22,320 nucleotides of DNA from a virus, in the IMG/VR virus record IMGVR_UViG_3300025282_000275, positions 1 to 22,320 of that record; one strand, written 5' to 3'. The translations under genes and the position numbers were made by a program. Position 1 is the first letter of the stretch. Every line of letters starts with the position of its first letter. Positions 1 to 5,879 of the stretch are shown in pieces. The notes under the pieces are model-generated. The model was not told where the DNA came from. It saw only the letters and a list, made by a program, of their open reading frames with translations, and searched no databases.

Positions 1-45
1 GTCAGTCGGGTATTCCGCTCCATTAACTGTATTTGGTTTACTCAT
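1..45 (-). CDS. Unknown protein, N-terminal fragment only
   Basis: Only the first 15 codons of a leftward gene are in the window (begins MSKPNTVNGAEYPTD); the rest lies beyond the left edge. The ATG at 45-43 is supported by a GGTGAG Shine-Dalgarno site a few bases upstream and a TATA-like element at 78-87, about 37 bases before the ATG. This spacing matches the other leadered genes here. Nothing can be said about function. Confidence 0.6.
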   Translation of the reverse strand, partial: MSKPNTVNGAEYPTD

Positions 46-77
46 CTGTCTCACCAAACAGACGAAACCGCCGGGGG

Positions 78-87
78 TATATTAACC
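78..87 (-). promoter_or_regulatory. TATA-type promoter for the left-edge gene
   Basis: On the minus strand the element reads AGGG-TTAATATA-CCCC, an archaeal TATA box flanked by G and C runs like several other promoters in the window. Predicted start of transcription is about 25 bases downstream (near 57), leaving a leader of about 12 bases that contains the GGTGAG site. Confidence 0.5.
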
Positions 88-242
88 CTGCAATTCAGCA
101 CCCCACACGCACGCGTATCGGAAAGGCAGCATCGAAAACCCTCCCTGCGTATGCGCGCTTAGGCACCGCCGAGGCCGCGCCGGAATCTCTTAGATGAGAT
201 GGGGCCTCGCGCGTGTATGAGCATCGAAAAGCAGCATCGCGA

Positions 243-265
243 AAATTATGAGATTCTCATAATTT
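243..265. repeat. Perfect 23-bp palindrome (operator candidate)
   Basis: Arms AAATTATGAGA and TCTCATAATTT are exact reverse complements around one central T. It is AT-rich inside a GC-rich intergenic stretch and lies about 160 bases upstream of the TATA element of the left-edge gene. A dimeric DNA-binding protein site is the natural reading; that is inference. Confidence 0.6.
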
Positions 266-378
266 ACTCACGCCTATGCGCTGATGGGGTCTATCGCCCT
301 AAAGAGTAGGGAGGAAAAGCGCACGCTCGCGCACGCGTGCCTGCACACGCGCGCCTACGCGCACGCGCTCGCACGCGC

Positions 379-422
379 AAAAAAAAATTGGTTCACGCCG
401 AGCCACCCCGAGGGGTGACTCG
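379..422 (-). terminator. Hairpin plus T9 tract, terminator of the leftward gene at 472-894
   Basis: On the minus strand a hairpin (CGAG/CTCG outer arms, CACCC/GGGTG inner arms, 399-422) is followed 11 bases later by nine T residues (387-379). Archaeal termination relies mainly on poly-T tracts. A second hairpin, CCGCC-TTT-GGCGG at 443-455, lies between it and the stop codon at 472. Confidence 0.6.
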
Positions 423-471
423 ACGCGAGCCGTGTTCGATTCCCGCCTTTGGCGGTCTTTGTGTGTCTGTT

Positions 472-894
472 TCAGTTAGCGAGTATTGAGTCGCCACAGC
501 GAGCGCAATAGACGCCCGAAGCGATAGGCAGCATCGCGACCCCGCAGCAAATCTCTTCGCTAAGGTCGATGAAGCCATCAACCTCGGCATCGTATTCGCG
601 GCAGTAATCGCAACCGCACAGGTCGCAACTGCAACAATTCTCGGCGTCAGCGCATGAGTCAAGGGGTTCGCTGATATGTTCTTCAGCATCCTTAATTCGC
701 GCTTCCACGAAGGAATGATTCACTCCGAAATTGCGCCCCGTAGGGGCGAACATCTCGTAGCGCGGTCTATAATCGCCGTAATCCATCAAGCGATAATTTC
801 CATCATCCGTTTCATAGTCGCGAACCCGCACCGCTCCGAGCCTTAACTCGTCTGCGGTCGGCTCGCGCCACTCGCCTTTTTTCCATATATTCAT
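472..894 (-). CDS. Cysteine-rich zinc-binding protein of unknown function
   Basis: 140 aa. I chose the ATG at 894 (MNIWKKGEWREP) over an in-frame codon at 924 because GGAGGTAAAA at 910-901 sits at ideal spacing. The N-terminal half is charged and aromatic. The C-terminal half has a dense cysteine cluster near residue 90 (CCSCDLCGCDYC), a CC pair and a final CARCG before a short tail, which suggests one or two zinc sites. The gene stands alone: 103 bases of non-coding DNA with a weak TATA-like element lie upstream, and a hairpin/poly-T terminator lies downstream. The family is not recognised. Confidence 0.75.
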   Translation of the reverse strand: MNIWKKGEWREPTADELRLGAVRVRDYETDDGNYRLMDYGDYRPRYEMFAPTGRNFGVNHSFVEARIKDAEEHISEPLDSCADAENCCSCDLCGCDYCREYDAEVDGFIDLSEEICCGVAMLPIASGVYCARCGDSILAN

Positions 895-960
895 CGTTGT
901 TTTTACCTCCGTTGTTAATCCCATTCATGTATGACGGGACATTAACTCTTAGAGGCCGAC

Positions 961-970
961 CCTTTGTAAA
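961..970 (-). promoter_or_regulatory. Weak TATA-like element upstream of the 472-894 gene
   Basis: Minus strand reads TTTACAAAGG. It would place the transcript start near 940, with a leader of about 45 bases ending in the strong GGAGGTAAAA site. It is weaker than the other TATA elements here. Confidence 0.3.
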
Positions 971-997
971 TGATGCGTTATTTTCCGTCGCGAAAAT

Positions 998-1240
998 CTA
1001 ACTTTGTGGTAAGTCACGCGCACAGGAGCAGACGACGACGCTCGCAATCGCTACGCGCTCGCTCATGCTGCCCTCGCCTACATGGTCGCACCACCATTCA
1101 AGAGCAGCCTCGCGAACTGAAGAAAAACCACCCATGCAGCACCCGCCGGATGCACGCGCTTCGCGCTTAAATGCAGCGCAGCCCGTTGCGTGAACCCGGG
1201 GCGTAGGGTCGCGAGGCGAACCCACTACAATAGAAAACAT
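998..1240 (-). CDS. Small unknown protein, possibly restriction-alleviation-like zinc protein
   Basis: 80 aa. Its ATG shares one base with the TAA of the preceding gene (TAATG at 1242-1238), the same coupling seen elsewhere in the window, and this is the main reason to accept it. Residues 36-48 (GGFSSVREAALEW) followed by WCDH, with cysteines at about 21, 34, 35 and 51, recall the end of Lar-like phage proteins, where a Cys-rich part is followed by an EA...W segment. The canonical two CxxC pairs are absent. An internal ATG at residue 36 is an alternative start. Real-gene status is moderate and function open. Confidence 0.45.
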   Translation of the reverse strand: MFSIVVGSPRDPTPRVHATGCAAFKREARASGGCCMGGFSSVREAALEWWCDHVGEGSMSERVAIASVVVCSCARDLPQS

Positions 1241-1488
1241 TACTCAAGCCCCCTGTAAATGCGTACGATTCTGCGCCACTCGCGCCAATCGCGCGCCTCT
1301 TGCGCCTTACGCATAAAGAGACCGTAGGTGGTCGAGAAAAAAGGCGTGAGTAGTGCTTCCGCCTGCCCGCACACCGAGCAGATGCAACGCTCGTTGTCGA
1401 ATCGCGAAAGAGCGCCGGGGTATTCACCCCGCCTCTCATCCGTAGGCACTCCGCCGCTGCATATCGGGCAGGTATGAGAATCAGTCAT
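1240..1488 (-). CDS. Small protein with two CxxC pairs (zinc ribbon)
   Basis: 82 aa. The N-terminal part is a zinc ribbon: CPIC at residues 7-10 and CICSVCG around 35-41, about 25 residues apart. The C-terminal part is aromatic and Arg-rich (FMRKAQEARDWREWRR). The start at 1488 has a GGTGGTAA Shine-Dalgarno-like stretch that overlaps the end of the 20-aa gene upstream. Probably nucleic-acid or protein binding; the family is not recognised. It belongs to the leftward operon starting near 2273. Confidence 0.7.
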   Translation of the reverse strand: MTDSHTCPICSGGVPTDERRGEYPGALSRFDNERCICSVCGQAEALLTPFFSTTYGLFMRKAQEARDWREWRRIVRIYRGLE

Positions 1489-1491
1489 AAT

Positions 1492-1554
1492 TTACCACCC
1501 CTCGCGACATTGACAGACGCTCGCGCTCCATCCACACCTAAGACAGCGGGGCAT
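1492..1554 (-). CDS. 20-residue micro zinc-ribbon protein
   Basis: Twenty codons, ATG to TAA. The ATG overlaps the TAA of the upstream gene by one base (TAATG), and the stop is three bases before the next ATG, so it fits exactly into the only gap between two co-oriented genes. The product has CLRC at residues 4-7 and CQC at residues 14-16, four cysteines with zinc-ribbon spacing, plus two Trp. No separate Shine-Dalgarno site is needed if translation is coupled. It could instead be a leader or spacer whose coding capacity is fortuitous, but the Cys pattern argues for a real microprotein. Confidence 0.5.
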   Translation of the reverse strand: MPRCLRCGWSASVCQCREGW

Positions 1555-1883
1555 TATTCGTCACCCCGAAGCATAGAGAAAAGAGCAGACCACTCGCCCT
1601 CAAAAATATCGCGCTCAATGAGAACATGGCCGGCGCGGGAACATCGAGAATGCTCGCAGGTGACGCGAAGAACCCCGTCGTCAAGGCTAATAGTCGCTTG
1701 CGCGCTACCCTTCAACGGCTCCTTTTTCTTTGGGTCTTCTAAGGCGTCGAGAATCCCCTTCACCACACGCACTAACTCGCGATGCTTCGCTTTGCCGTTT
1801 ATACCACAGGCGAGGTCGTCAAGTAGCGAGTCTATGCGGTCGCCTCGGCCTATCATGTCAGCATATTCGCGTTCATCAATCAT
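1554..1883 (-). CDS. Unknown 109-aa protein
   Basis: Starts at an ATG overlapping the previous stop by four bases (ATGA at 1883-1880). The N-terminal half is helical and charged (MIDEREYADMIGRGDR..., then KAKHRELVRVVKGILDALED). The C-terminal half is likely beta (TISLDDGVLRVTCEHSRC, then GHVLIERD) with two Cys and a His that might bind metal. I do not recognise the family. It is the second gene of the 2194-to-998 leftward operon. Confidence 0.7.
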   Translation of the reverse strand: MIDEREYADMIGRGDRIDSLLDDLACGINGKAKHRELVRVVKGILDALEDPKKKEPLKGSAQATISLDDGVLRVTCEHSRCSRAGHVLIERDIFEGEWSALFSMLRGDE

Positions 1884-2194
1884 TCTTCTTCACACTCGCT
1901 CTCAATAAGTCGCTCGTATATCTCACGCGCTCTCTCTTTAAGTCGCTCATATATCGACATCTGTATAAAGCGATATACGCTCAACTCGCCATCAACGGGG
2001 CCGAAGTCACCAGCGAAGCCGAGCGACGCGTCACTCGCAAGCACTTGCGCCAAATCGTAGTAATATACAGGAATGCAGCCATCAGCGATTTCGGTTAGCA
2101 TATCGTCGGGATATTTCCCTTCAAGGTCGCCGCTGATAAAAGCGTCACCTACGCAGGTCTCAACGAGCGTTAGCAATTCGTGAATCGTAGTCAT
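1880..2194 (-). CDS. Unknown acidic 104-aa protein, first gene of operon
   Basis: I start it at the ATG 2194 (MTTIHELLTLVE), preceded by GAAAGAGGGA, rather than at an in-frame GTG 2266, which lies upstream of the transcript start predicted from the TATA box at 2268-2278. The protein is acidic and mostly helical, with an aromatic middle (CIPVYYYDLAQVL) and a Glu/Arg-rich C-terminal helix (MSIYERLKERAREIYERLIE) ending in ECEEE. Family unknown. The four-base overlap with the next gene implies translational coupling. Confidence 0.7.
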   Translation of the reverse strand: MTTIHELLTLVETCVGDAFISGDLEGKYPDDMLTEIADGCIPVYYYDLAQVLASDASLGFAGDFGPVDGELSVYRFIQMSIYERLKERAREIYERLIESECEEE

Positions 2195-2267
2195 GCGATT
2201 CCCTCTTTCAATTTCATTCCGTTCTGTTGGTTCATCATCTCTCACCAATTCACCGAAAAGGCCCACC

Positions 2268-2278
2268 CTATTTAAACC
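2268..2278 (-). promoter_or_regulatory. TATA-type promoter of the 2194-998 leftward operon
   Basis: Minus strand GGTTTAAATAG followed by GGTGGG. A start about 25 bases downstream (near 2247) would give a leader of about 50 bases to the ATG at 2194. The element sits in the short gap after the stop of the 47-aa gene at 2296, so it can serve as an internal promoter of the long leftward gene run. Confidence 0.5.
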
Positions 2279-2295
2279 ACAACATTACAGAAGCA

Positions 2296-2439
2296 CTACT
2301 CACGCGCAGCCGCACACACGCGCGCCGCCGCCAACGCCACCGTAGCCGCTGACTCTAATGCTTCGCGAAGGCGTTCAATTTCAGCGTCTTTTTCGCGTAG
2401 TAAATCACCGCAGCGGTCGCAGATATAGACTGTTTTCAT
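2296..2439 (-). CDS. 47-aa CxxC protein with coiled-coil-like helix
   Basis: Starts with MKTVYICDRCGDLLREKD; CDRC at residues 7-10 gives half a zinc ribbon, followed by a charged heptad-like helix (AEIERLREALES) and an Ala-rich tail. The ATG overlaps the stop of the upstream gene by four bases (ATGA), with GAGGGTGAG just ahead as Shine-Dalgarno. A homodimer sharing one zinc through paired CxxC motifs is conceivable; that is inference. Confidence 0.6.
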   Translation of the reverse strand: MKTVYICDRCGDLLREKDAEIERLREALESAATVALAAARVCAAARE

Positions 2440-2672
2440 TTTTTCTCACCCTCACTTTTTAGATATTCATTAATTGCCTGTTTTTTTTTCTCCGATATAC
2501 AACCCGTATGCGCCGCCAACTCAACGCGCTCACCGCATGGAGTCGTGTAAGGAATACCGGAGACCCATTGGCGACTTTGCGTATATGGGTCACTCATACT
2601 CACGAAGCCACCGCATAGATAGCAACGCTCATCACGCGCCGCCCCTATCATCTGCTCCAATTTGGGCGTCAT
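2436..2672 (-). CDS. Small protein with CxxC and later CysHis pair, possible zinc finger
   Basis: 78 aa. CYLCGG at residues 17-22, a further Cys at about 46 (TTPCGE) and HTGC at about 55-58, a plausible C2HC-type zinc site as in phage HNH-like or recombination-accessory mini-proteins, but without an HNH catalytic pattern. The C-terminal helix is Lys/Glu-rich. Start and stop overlap both neighbours by four bases, so it is translated as part of the operon. Function unknown. Confidence 0.7.
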   Translation of the reverse strand: MTPKLEQMIGAARDERCYLCGGFVSMSDPYTQSRQWVSGIPYTTPCGERVELAAHTGCISEKKKQAINEYLKSEGEKK

Positions 2673-3115
2673 TTCCCCTCATCCCCCCTAAAAAAATCAA
2701 AGGCTCGCGACATAAAAGAGCGAGGCGGATTATTCGCGACGGCTTCTTCGATGTCGAGGTCGCGCTGCGTCTTGACTTCGGGAAAATCGAGACCCGGCAT
2801 CCATGATTCATCGCTCGCGAAAATACTACGGTCATCAAGAGAAAAAGCCTCGGAGAGAATGGTCGAGCAGTCATCGAGTGCCTTGCGCCCGAGGTCGCCC
2901 TCGCTCTCCATGCAATATCTATGAGCGCCGAGAACCGTGAGCAGCATATCGAGGGTGCGCTTTCGCGCTTCATCGGTCTTCGCCTCTTCATACGCAAGGG
3001 CATGAACCTGCGCCGTATGCAGACGCCACAGCAGCATATCGACGCGTTCTTGAAGCGTTTCGGTTTCTGCGAGCAGGTCTGCATGGGCTTGGTCGCCACC
3101 GTCGTAGTCACTCAT
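2669..3115 (-). CDS. Unknown helical 148-aa protein
   Basis: Acidic and helical. Residues 1-70 contain a long amphipathic segment (LLAETETLQERVDMLLWRL, then EEAKTDEARKRTLDMLLTVL) likely to form a coiled coil. The C-terminal 50 residues are mixed (SIFASDESWMPGLDFPEVKT) and end in a basic/aromatic stretch (SFMSRAFDFFRGDEGK). Four-base overlaps at both ends place it firmly in the operon. Not recognised. Confidence 0.7.
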   Translation of the reverse strand: MSDYDGGDQAHADLLAETETLQERVDMLLWRLHTAQVHALAYEEAKTDEARKRTLDMLLTVLGAHRYCMESEGDLGRKALDDCSTILSEAFSLDDRSIFASDESWMPGLDFPEVKTQRDLDIEEAVANNPPRSFMSRAFDFFRGDEGK

Positions 3116-3420
3116 TCGACCGCCTCCCCTGTATATTCATCCACTCCATACTCTTGCTCATACACCGGGTCGCTGATATTATGGTCTTGAAGACGCGTAA
3201 GCCTCTCCATCGAACGCGCCGTGACATCGGCGTTTTGCCTACGCAGACTCTTAACTTCTTCAAGGAGAAGTGGTGCGTCTGCTATGAGTTTCGCATCTTC
3301 ATAATCATTCATGGTAGCAACATCCCCGTTGTCCTGTGTATAGACCACCCATGTTCCTTTGCGTGTAGTCGTAGCCCAATGACCCTGTGTGTGTCCTTCG
3401 TATTTGTCTGTGTCAATCAT
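3112..3420 (-). CDS. Phage-type HTQGxW / DAKLIADAP small protein
   Basis: 102 aa. Two short motifs recur in many uncharacterised phage proteins: HTQGHW near residue 10 with a following beta pair (GTWVVYTQDNGDVATM), and EDAKLIADAPLLLEEV at about residues 41-56, then a helical C-terminal part. The biochemical role of this group is not known to me. Adjacent genes: the stop of the 42-aa gene immediately precedes its ATG (TGA-ATG, no gap), and its own end overlaps the next gene by four bases. Confidence 0.7.
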   Translation of the reverse strand: MIDTDKYEGHTQGHWATTTRKGTWVVYTQDNGDVATMNDYEDAKLIADAPLLLEEVKSLRRQNADVTARSMERLTRLQDHNISDPVYEQEYGVDEYTGEAVE

Positions 3421-3549
3421 TCAACCACCTATCCTATTCAACGCGTCGCATAGTGAATCAAGGCAAGAGGAACAAACGAAAGTTACAACCACTACATAGG
3501 GGAACGGAACGCCACAATTCGCGCAATCCATATATCGCACTTCGCTCAT
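3421..3549 (-). CDS. 42-aa two-CxxC zinc-ribbon protein
   Basis: Cysteines in CANC (residues 9-12) and CSSC (26-29) with hydrophobic beta-prone sequence between (PFPYVVVVTFV), the classic minimal zinc-ribbon plan. ATGA four-base overlap with the 198-aa gene upstream; its TGA abuts the next ATG. It precisely fills an otherwise empty 126-base gap. Function unknown. Confidence 0.6.
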   Translation of the reverse strand: MSEVRYMDCANCGVPFPYVVVVTFVCSSCLDSLCDALNRIGG

Positions 3550-4142
3550 TCTTCTTCACCCCCGAGGGTGACTATATCCATATCGCCACCGCCATAATCG
3601 TATTCGCGACCATTGACTTCAAAACCAACCAAAGATGATTTGTTAAGACGCCATGAACATGACTCAACCGCTTGCTCCGCTGTCGTGGCTTCGCCACTAA
3701 GCAGGGAATTAAAAGCAGGGAGCCACGCATCCACAGTTGAAGCCGTCGTGATAAGCGCATCGAAAATCATGCGCTTGAGTCTATCACTCGGGGGCAAAGG
3801 TGCCGCTCCGTATAGGCCATTAGGCATGATACCCAAACCAAAGCCACACTTAAACTCAATCGCGTCGTCTGTCGAAGAGGGATAAAATGCACCGATGCAA
3901 CAGTTATCGGTCGCGATACTGCACAGAAGGCTAATATCGCGGGCTGCTGCACCGCCTCGCTTACCGACCTCGCAGATAATTGAAAATTGCTCCGCTGATT
4001 CCCTCGCTTGCAGATACATACCAACCTCACCCGAAGGCAAGGCGATACCGAATGCCGTTCCCGTTCCCTCGGGCAAATCATCAACGCGATACTCCATGCT
4101 CATATCATCAAGCACTTCGCGCATGGCGTCTGCTAATGTCAT
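3546..4142 (-). CDS. Unknown 198-aa alpha/beta protein, possibly YbjN/secretion-chaperone-like fold
   Basis: Begins MTLADAMREVLDDMSMEYRV. The pattern is an N-terminal helix, then strands (TAFGIALPSGEVGMYLQA; FSIICEVGK), a helix, more strands with CC, and a C-terminal helical part (FDALITTASTVDAWLPAFNSLL). This order resembles YbjN/type III chaperone-like proteins, but I see no diagnostic residue, so the assignment is weak. It is the first large gene after the promoter near 4275 and overlaps its 32-aa upstream neighbour by four bases. Confidence 0.7.
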   Translation of the reverse strand: MTLADAMREVLDDMSMEYRVDDLPEGTGTAFGIALPSGEVGMYLQARESAEQFSIICEVGKRGGAAARDISLLCSIATDNCCIGAFYPSSTDDAIEFKCGFGLGIMPNGLYGAAPLPPSDRLKRMIFDALITTASTVDAWLPAFNSLLSGEATTAEQAVESCSWRLNKSSLVGFEVNGREYDYGGGDMDIVTLGGEEE

Positions 4143-4237
4143 TTAAGCACCGCCTCCCCGACATCATCTATGTATGTATCAATCCGTATAAGACTCCATT
4201 TATGGCCGTCACGCTTGCATTTTTCTTTCGTTCTCAT
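4139..4237 (-). CDS. 32-aa leader-position protein with CxRxGHxW motif
   Basis: Small basic protein starting MRTKEKCKRDGHKWSLI; the Cys-x4-His-x-Trp arrangement recalls truncated zinc-ribbon phage proteins. The ATG at 4237 has GGTGAG a few bases upstream and a TATA box 38 bases upstream, and the stop overlaps the 198-aa gene by four bases, so it is the first cistron of the leftward operon. It could act as a leader peptide or a DNA-binding microprotein. Confidence 0.6.
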   Translation of the reverse strand: MRTKEKCKRDGHKWSLIRIDTYIDDVGEAVLK

Positions 4238-4270
4238 TTTGCTCACCAATCAATCTCAAACTACTGACCC

Positions 4271-4280
4271 CTATAAACCC
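4271..4280 (-). promoter_or_regulatory. TATA-type promoter of the 4237-to-2296 leftward operon
   Basis: Minus strand GGG-TTTATAG-GGG with the centre 38 bases before the ATG at 4237, implying a start near 4249 and a 12-base leader carrying GGTGAG. The same geometry is seen for the genes starting at 45, 5418 and 5923. Confidence 0.6.
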
Positions 4281-4571
4281 CCCGTTCCTAAAGACTGCAC
4301 TCACGCGAGCAGGTAGCGCGGAACAGGCCGAAAACAACCTATCGAGGGGGGGTTTCAAGCATTAAATCCACTCGGAAATGAGTCATAACGACGCTGTTCT
4401 CGCGAACATCATGGCCCGAGTGACCGCTTTGCGGTACGCGCGTGGCTACACAGCGTATGTAGGTCACACCCCGTAGGGGTGAATCGCGATGTCAAGGTTG
4501 ACACCGAATCCCGGTCACAGGCTGACAGCGCGCACGCGCTCGTATGCGTAAGATGTCGGGTTTTTACCGAA
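4281..4571. other. Divergent control region with hairpins, possible small RNA
   Basis: No convincing gene lies between the leftward promoter and the HNH promoter. Seen: a TATA-like ATTAAATC at about 4359-4366; hairpins ACCGC-TTT-GCGGT (4423-4435) and CACCCC-GTA-GGGGTG (4467-4481); and TCGG...CCGA (4556-4570) with five T residues in its loop. A short structured rightward transcript from about 4385 to 4565 is possible, but this is inference only. Confidence 0.4.
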
Positions 4572-4574
4572 GGG

Positions 4575-4582
4575 TTAAAAAA
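4575..4582 (+). promoter_or_regulatory. TATA-type promoter of the HNH gene
   Basis: AGGG-TTAAAAAA, centre about 27 bases before the ATG at 4605, the spacing expected for a leaderless archaeal transcript. Confidence 0.5.
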
Positions 4583-4604
4583 AAGAGGTTGAGAAAGTAA
4601 TGGT

Positions 4605-5090
4605 ATGCTGCCGAAGTTAAGCATCGAGTTAGTGCCGAGTACACAATGGGGCAGTAACCTCCGAAGTGCGCTAAGGGTTAGTAAATGGGATAAGTTGCGG
4701 CGCGATTGCTACGAGAAGGCCGGCCATATCTGCGAGATATGCGGCGGGAGTGGTCTTGAGCAGCGGCGAAGACACGCGGTCGAATGTCATGAGAGATGGG
4801 AATATGACGACGAAACAAATACTCAAAGACTCATTGGGGTTATCGCGCTTTGTCCTTTCTGTCATCAAGTTAAACATATCGGGCGCGCTTTGCGTGTAGG
4901 TGCAGGCCGACAGGCTCTCCAATGGCTCGCGAACATAAATGAGTGGACACAGCAAGAAGTTGAAGCATATATCGCTTTCGCGTTTGCCATTCAGCAGGTT
5001 CGCAGCGTCGCGTCGTGGACACTTGACTTATCGTGGCTCTTCAGCAAAGAATCGCCGTTTGACGCTGATGAAGAGATTTTTCGCGCATGA
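4605..5090 (+). CDS. HNH endonuclease-family protein
   Basis: 161 aa. The N-terminus has the IELVPSTQWGSNLRS signature of a widespread HNH subgroup, followed by WDKLRRDCYEKAGHICEICGG (first zinc pair CEIC near residue 43), VECHERWEY (catalytic His region near 61-65) and LCPFCHQVKHIGRA (second zinc pair with metal-binding His). All HNH ligands look intact. The C-terminal 60 residues form a helical extension. The reaction would be metal-dependent nicking or cutting of DNA; in viruses such proteins act in packaging, homing or host DNA attack, and which applies here is unknown. The next gene overlaps by four bases. Confidence 0.88.
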   Translation: MLPKLSIELVPSTQWGSNLRSALRVSKWDKLRRDCYEKAGHICEICGGSGLEQRRRHAVECHERWEYDDETNTQRLIGVIALCPFCHQVKHIGRALRVGAGRQALQWLANINEWTQQEVEAYIAFAFAIQQVRSVASWTLDLSWLFSKESPFDADEEIFRA

Positions 5091-5356
5091 ATATACAGCA
5101 GCGCGCATCAAAAAGAGGGAGCGAAGCCATGAAAAGACAAATGGAGTGTTCTCGGTCTATGCGCTTACTGCGCGTGATTGATGATTGTATTTGGGCTGTT
5201 CGTTTTTCTCGACCTCTTCAATGGTTGTGTAGCGCGTGGCGCGTGGTTGAGCCTGTCTGTGGTAAAAAAAACTCATACCTGCCGGTGCTAATTTTTGTTA
5301 TGTCGAGCGGGCTTATTATTTTCTATGTTGTAGCAAAAAATAACCTTCTCCCGTAG
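5087..5356 (+). CDS. Small membrane protein
   Basis: 89 aa from the ATGA overlap; an alternative ATG at 5129 has a good GAGGGAG site upstream and would give 75 aa. The first half is basic with an amphipathic, Trp-rich stretch (MRLLRVIDDCIWAVRF, then PLQWLCSAWRVV). It is followed by one clear transmembrane segment (SYLPVLIFVMSSGLIIFYVV) and a short tail (AKNNLLP). Likely a single-pass or tail-anchored inner membrane protein. A role in lysis or membrane interaction is only a guess. Confidence 0.65.
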   Translation: MNIQQRASKRGSEAMKRQMECSRSMRLLRVIDDCIWAVRFSRPLQWLCSAWRVVEPVCGKKNSYLPVLIFVMSSGLIIFYVVAKNNLLP

Positions 5357-5372
5357 GGAGTAAAAATCGTGG

Positions 5373-5390
5373 GGTTTTTAAGCACCCTTT
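5373..5390 (+). promoter_or_regulatory. Duplicated promoter copy 1 (TATA + CACCCTTT)
   Basis: GGTTTTTAAGCACCCTTT, identical over 18 bases with the copy at 5880-5897. It contains a TATA element (TTTTTAA) about 40 bases before the ATG at 5418 and is followed by AGGTGAG as Shine-Dalgarno. Identity extending past the TATA core suggests a shared regulator or a recent duplication. Confidence 0.65.
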
Positions 5391-5417
5391 GTCTAAGGTG
5401 GATTAGGTGAGAAAAAA

Positions 5418-5879
5418 ATGAGTACGAAAGCGATAGTAGTTGAGGTTAGCGGAGCAGCGCGGGATTTGAAGTGGCCGCTCTCTTTAGAGGAAAAGCAGCG
5501 AATAGTAGCGGGTGACGAACAGACGGGGGCGCTCATAGAGTATGTTCCTCGCGTGAATGGTAAAACATTCCTTCTGCCCGATGGTCGTATGGCGACCATG
5601 CGCGACTGCATCGTAAATGAAGAGGGTCTGCTTATCGGGCTTGAATACAATATAGGCGCATCCGTATTTTTGAATGAGGGTAAAGTGAGAGGCCCGTATC
5701 GTATCACAGGTGACGCTATCATTATCTATGAAGAACCCGAGGAAAAAGTCACAGCGGAGAACGAAGCCCTTCGCGCTGCTCGCAGCGTTGAGTATATGAT
5801 GGGAGCGATTACAGACGCCATCACCGGCAAACCCGAAAAACAATTCATCAAATTACTATTAGGTAGTGAAGAAGAATAA
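5418..5879 (+). CDS. DUF3846-like phage protein
   Basis: 153 aa. The central region matches the pattern I know for DUF3846: GALIEYVP (residues 37-44), then a catalytically unassigned core with VNEEGLLIGLEYNIGASVFL (about 67-86) and YRITGDAIIIYE. It is preceded by a helical N-terminus and followed by a helical C-terminal extension ending in EEE. Function of the family is unknown; it is common in phages of diverse hosts. It has its own promoter, with AGGTGAG upstream of the ATG, and is followed immediately by a second copy of that promoter. Confidence 0.7.
   Translation: MSTKAIVVEVSGAARDLKWPLSLEEKQRIVAGDEQTGALIEYVPRVNGKTFLLPDGRMATMRDCIVNEEGLLIGLEYNIGASVFLNEGKVRGPYRITGDAIIIYEEPEEKVTAENEALRAARSVEYMMGAITDAITGKPEKQFIKLLLGSEEE

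Larger units (their letters stand above)
46..471. other. Non-coding region with hairpins, palindrome and GC-alternating tract
   Basis: I see no credible gene here. Contents: a nested inverted repeat with GAGGCC at 171-176 and GGCCTC at 203-208, enclosing ATCTC/GAGAT at 185-200; a perfect 23-bp palindrome at 243-265; an alternating purine/pyrimidine GC-rich tract around 318-378; nine A residues at 379-387; and hairpins at 399-422 and 443-455. The phrase GCAGCATCG recurs at about 127, 232 and 527. The region lies between two leftward genes, so it probably combines a terminator for the upstream gene with control sites for the downstream one. Confidence 0.6.

Noticed and set aside
430-455. TTCGATTCCCGCC looked like the T-arm and 3' end of a tRNA, or an attachment site from one
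   Set aside because: The T-stem pairs at only three of five positions and no matching 5' acceptor strand is found upstream; the downstream part is better explained as the CCGCC-TTT-GGCGG hairpin.
393-689. 98-aa minus-strand reading frame
   Set aside because: Overlaps the better supported Cys-rich gene 472-894 in another frame and has no Shine-Dalgarno site.
970-1170. 66-aa plus-strand reading frame opposite the leftward operon
   Set aside because: Arg-rich low-complexity product, no start signal; lies antisense to the TAATG-coupled gene 998-1240.
2194-2266. Longer start (GTG 2266) for the 104-aa protein
   Set aside because: It lies upstream of the transcript start predicted from the TATA element at 2268-2278, whereas ATG 2194 has a purine-rich ribosome site.
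4409-4624. 71-aa minus-strand frame in the divergent control region
   Set aside because: No ribosome site or promoter, covers both hairpins and the HNH start; looks like chance.
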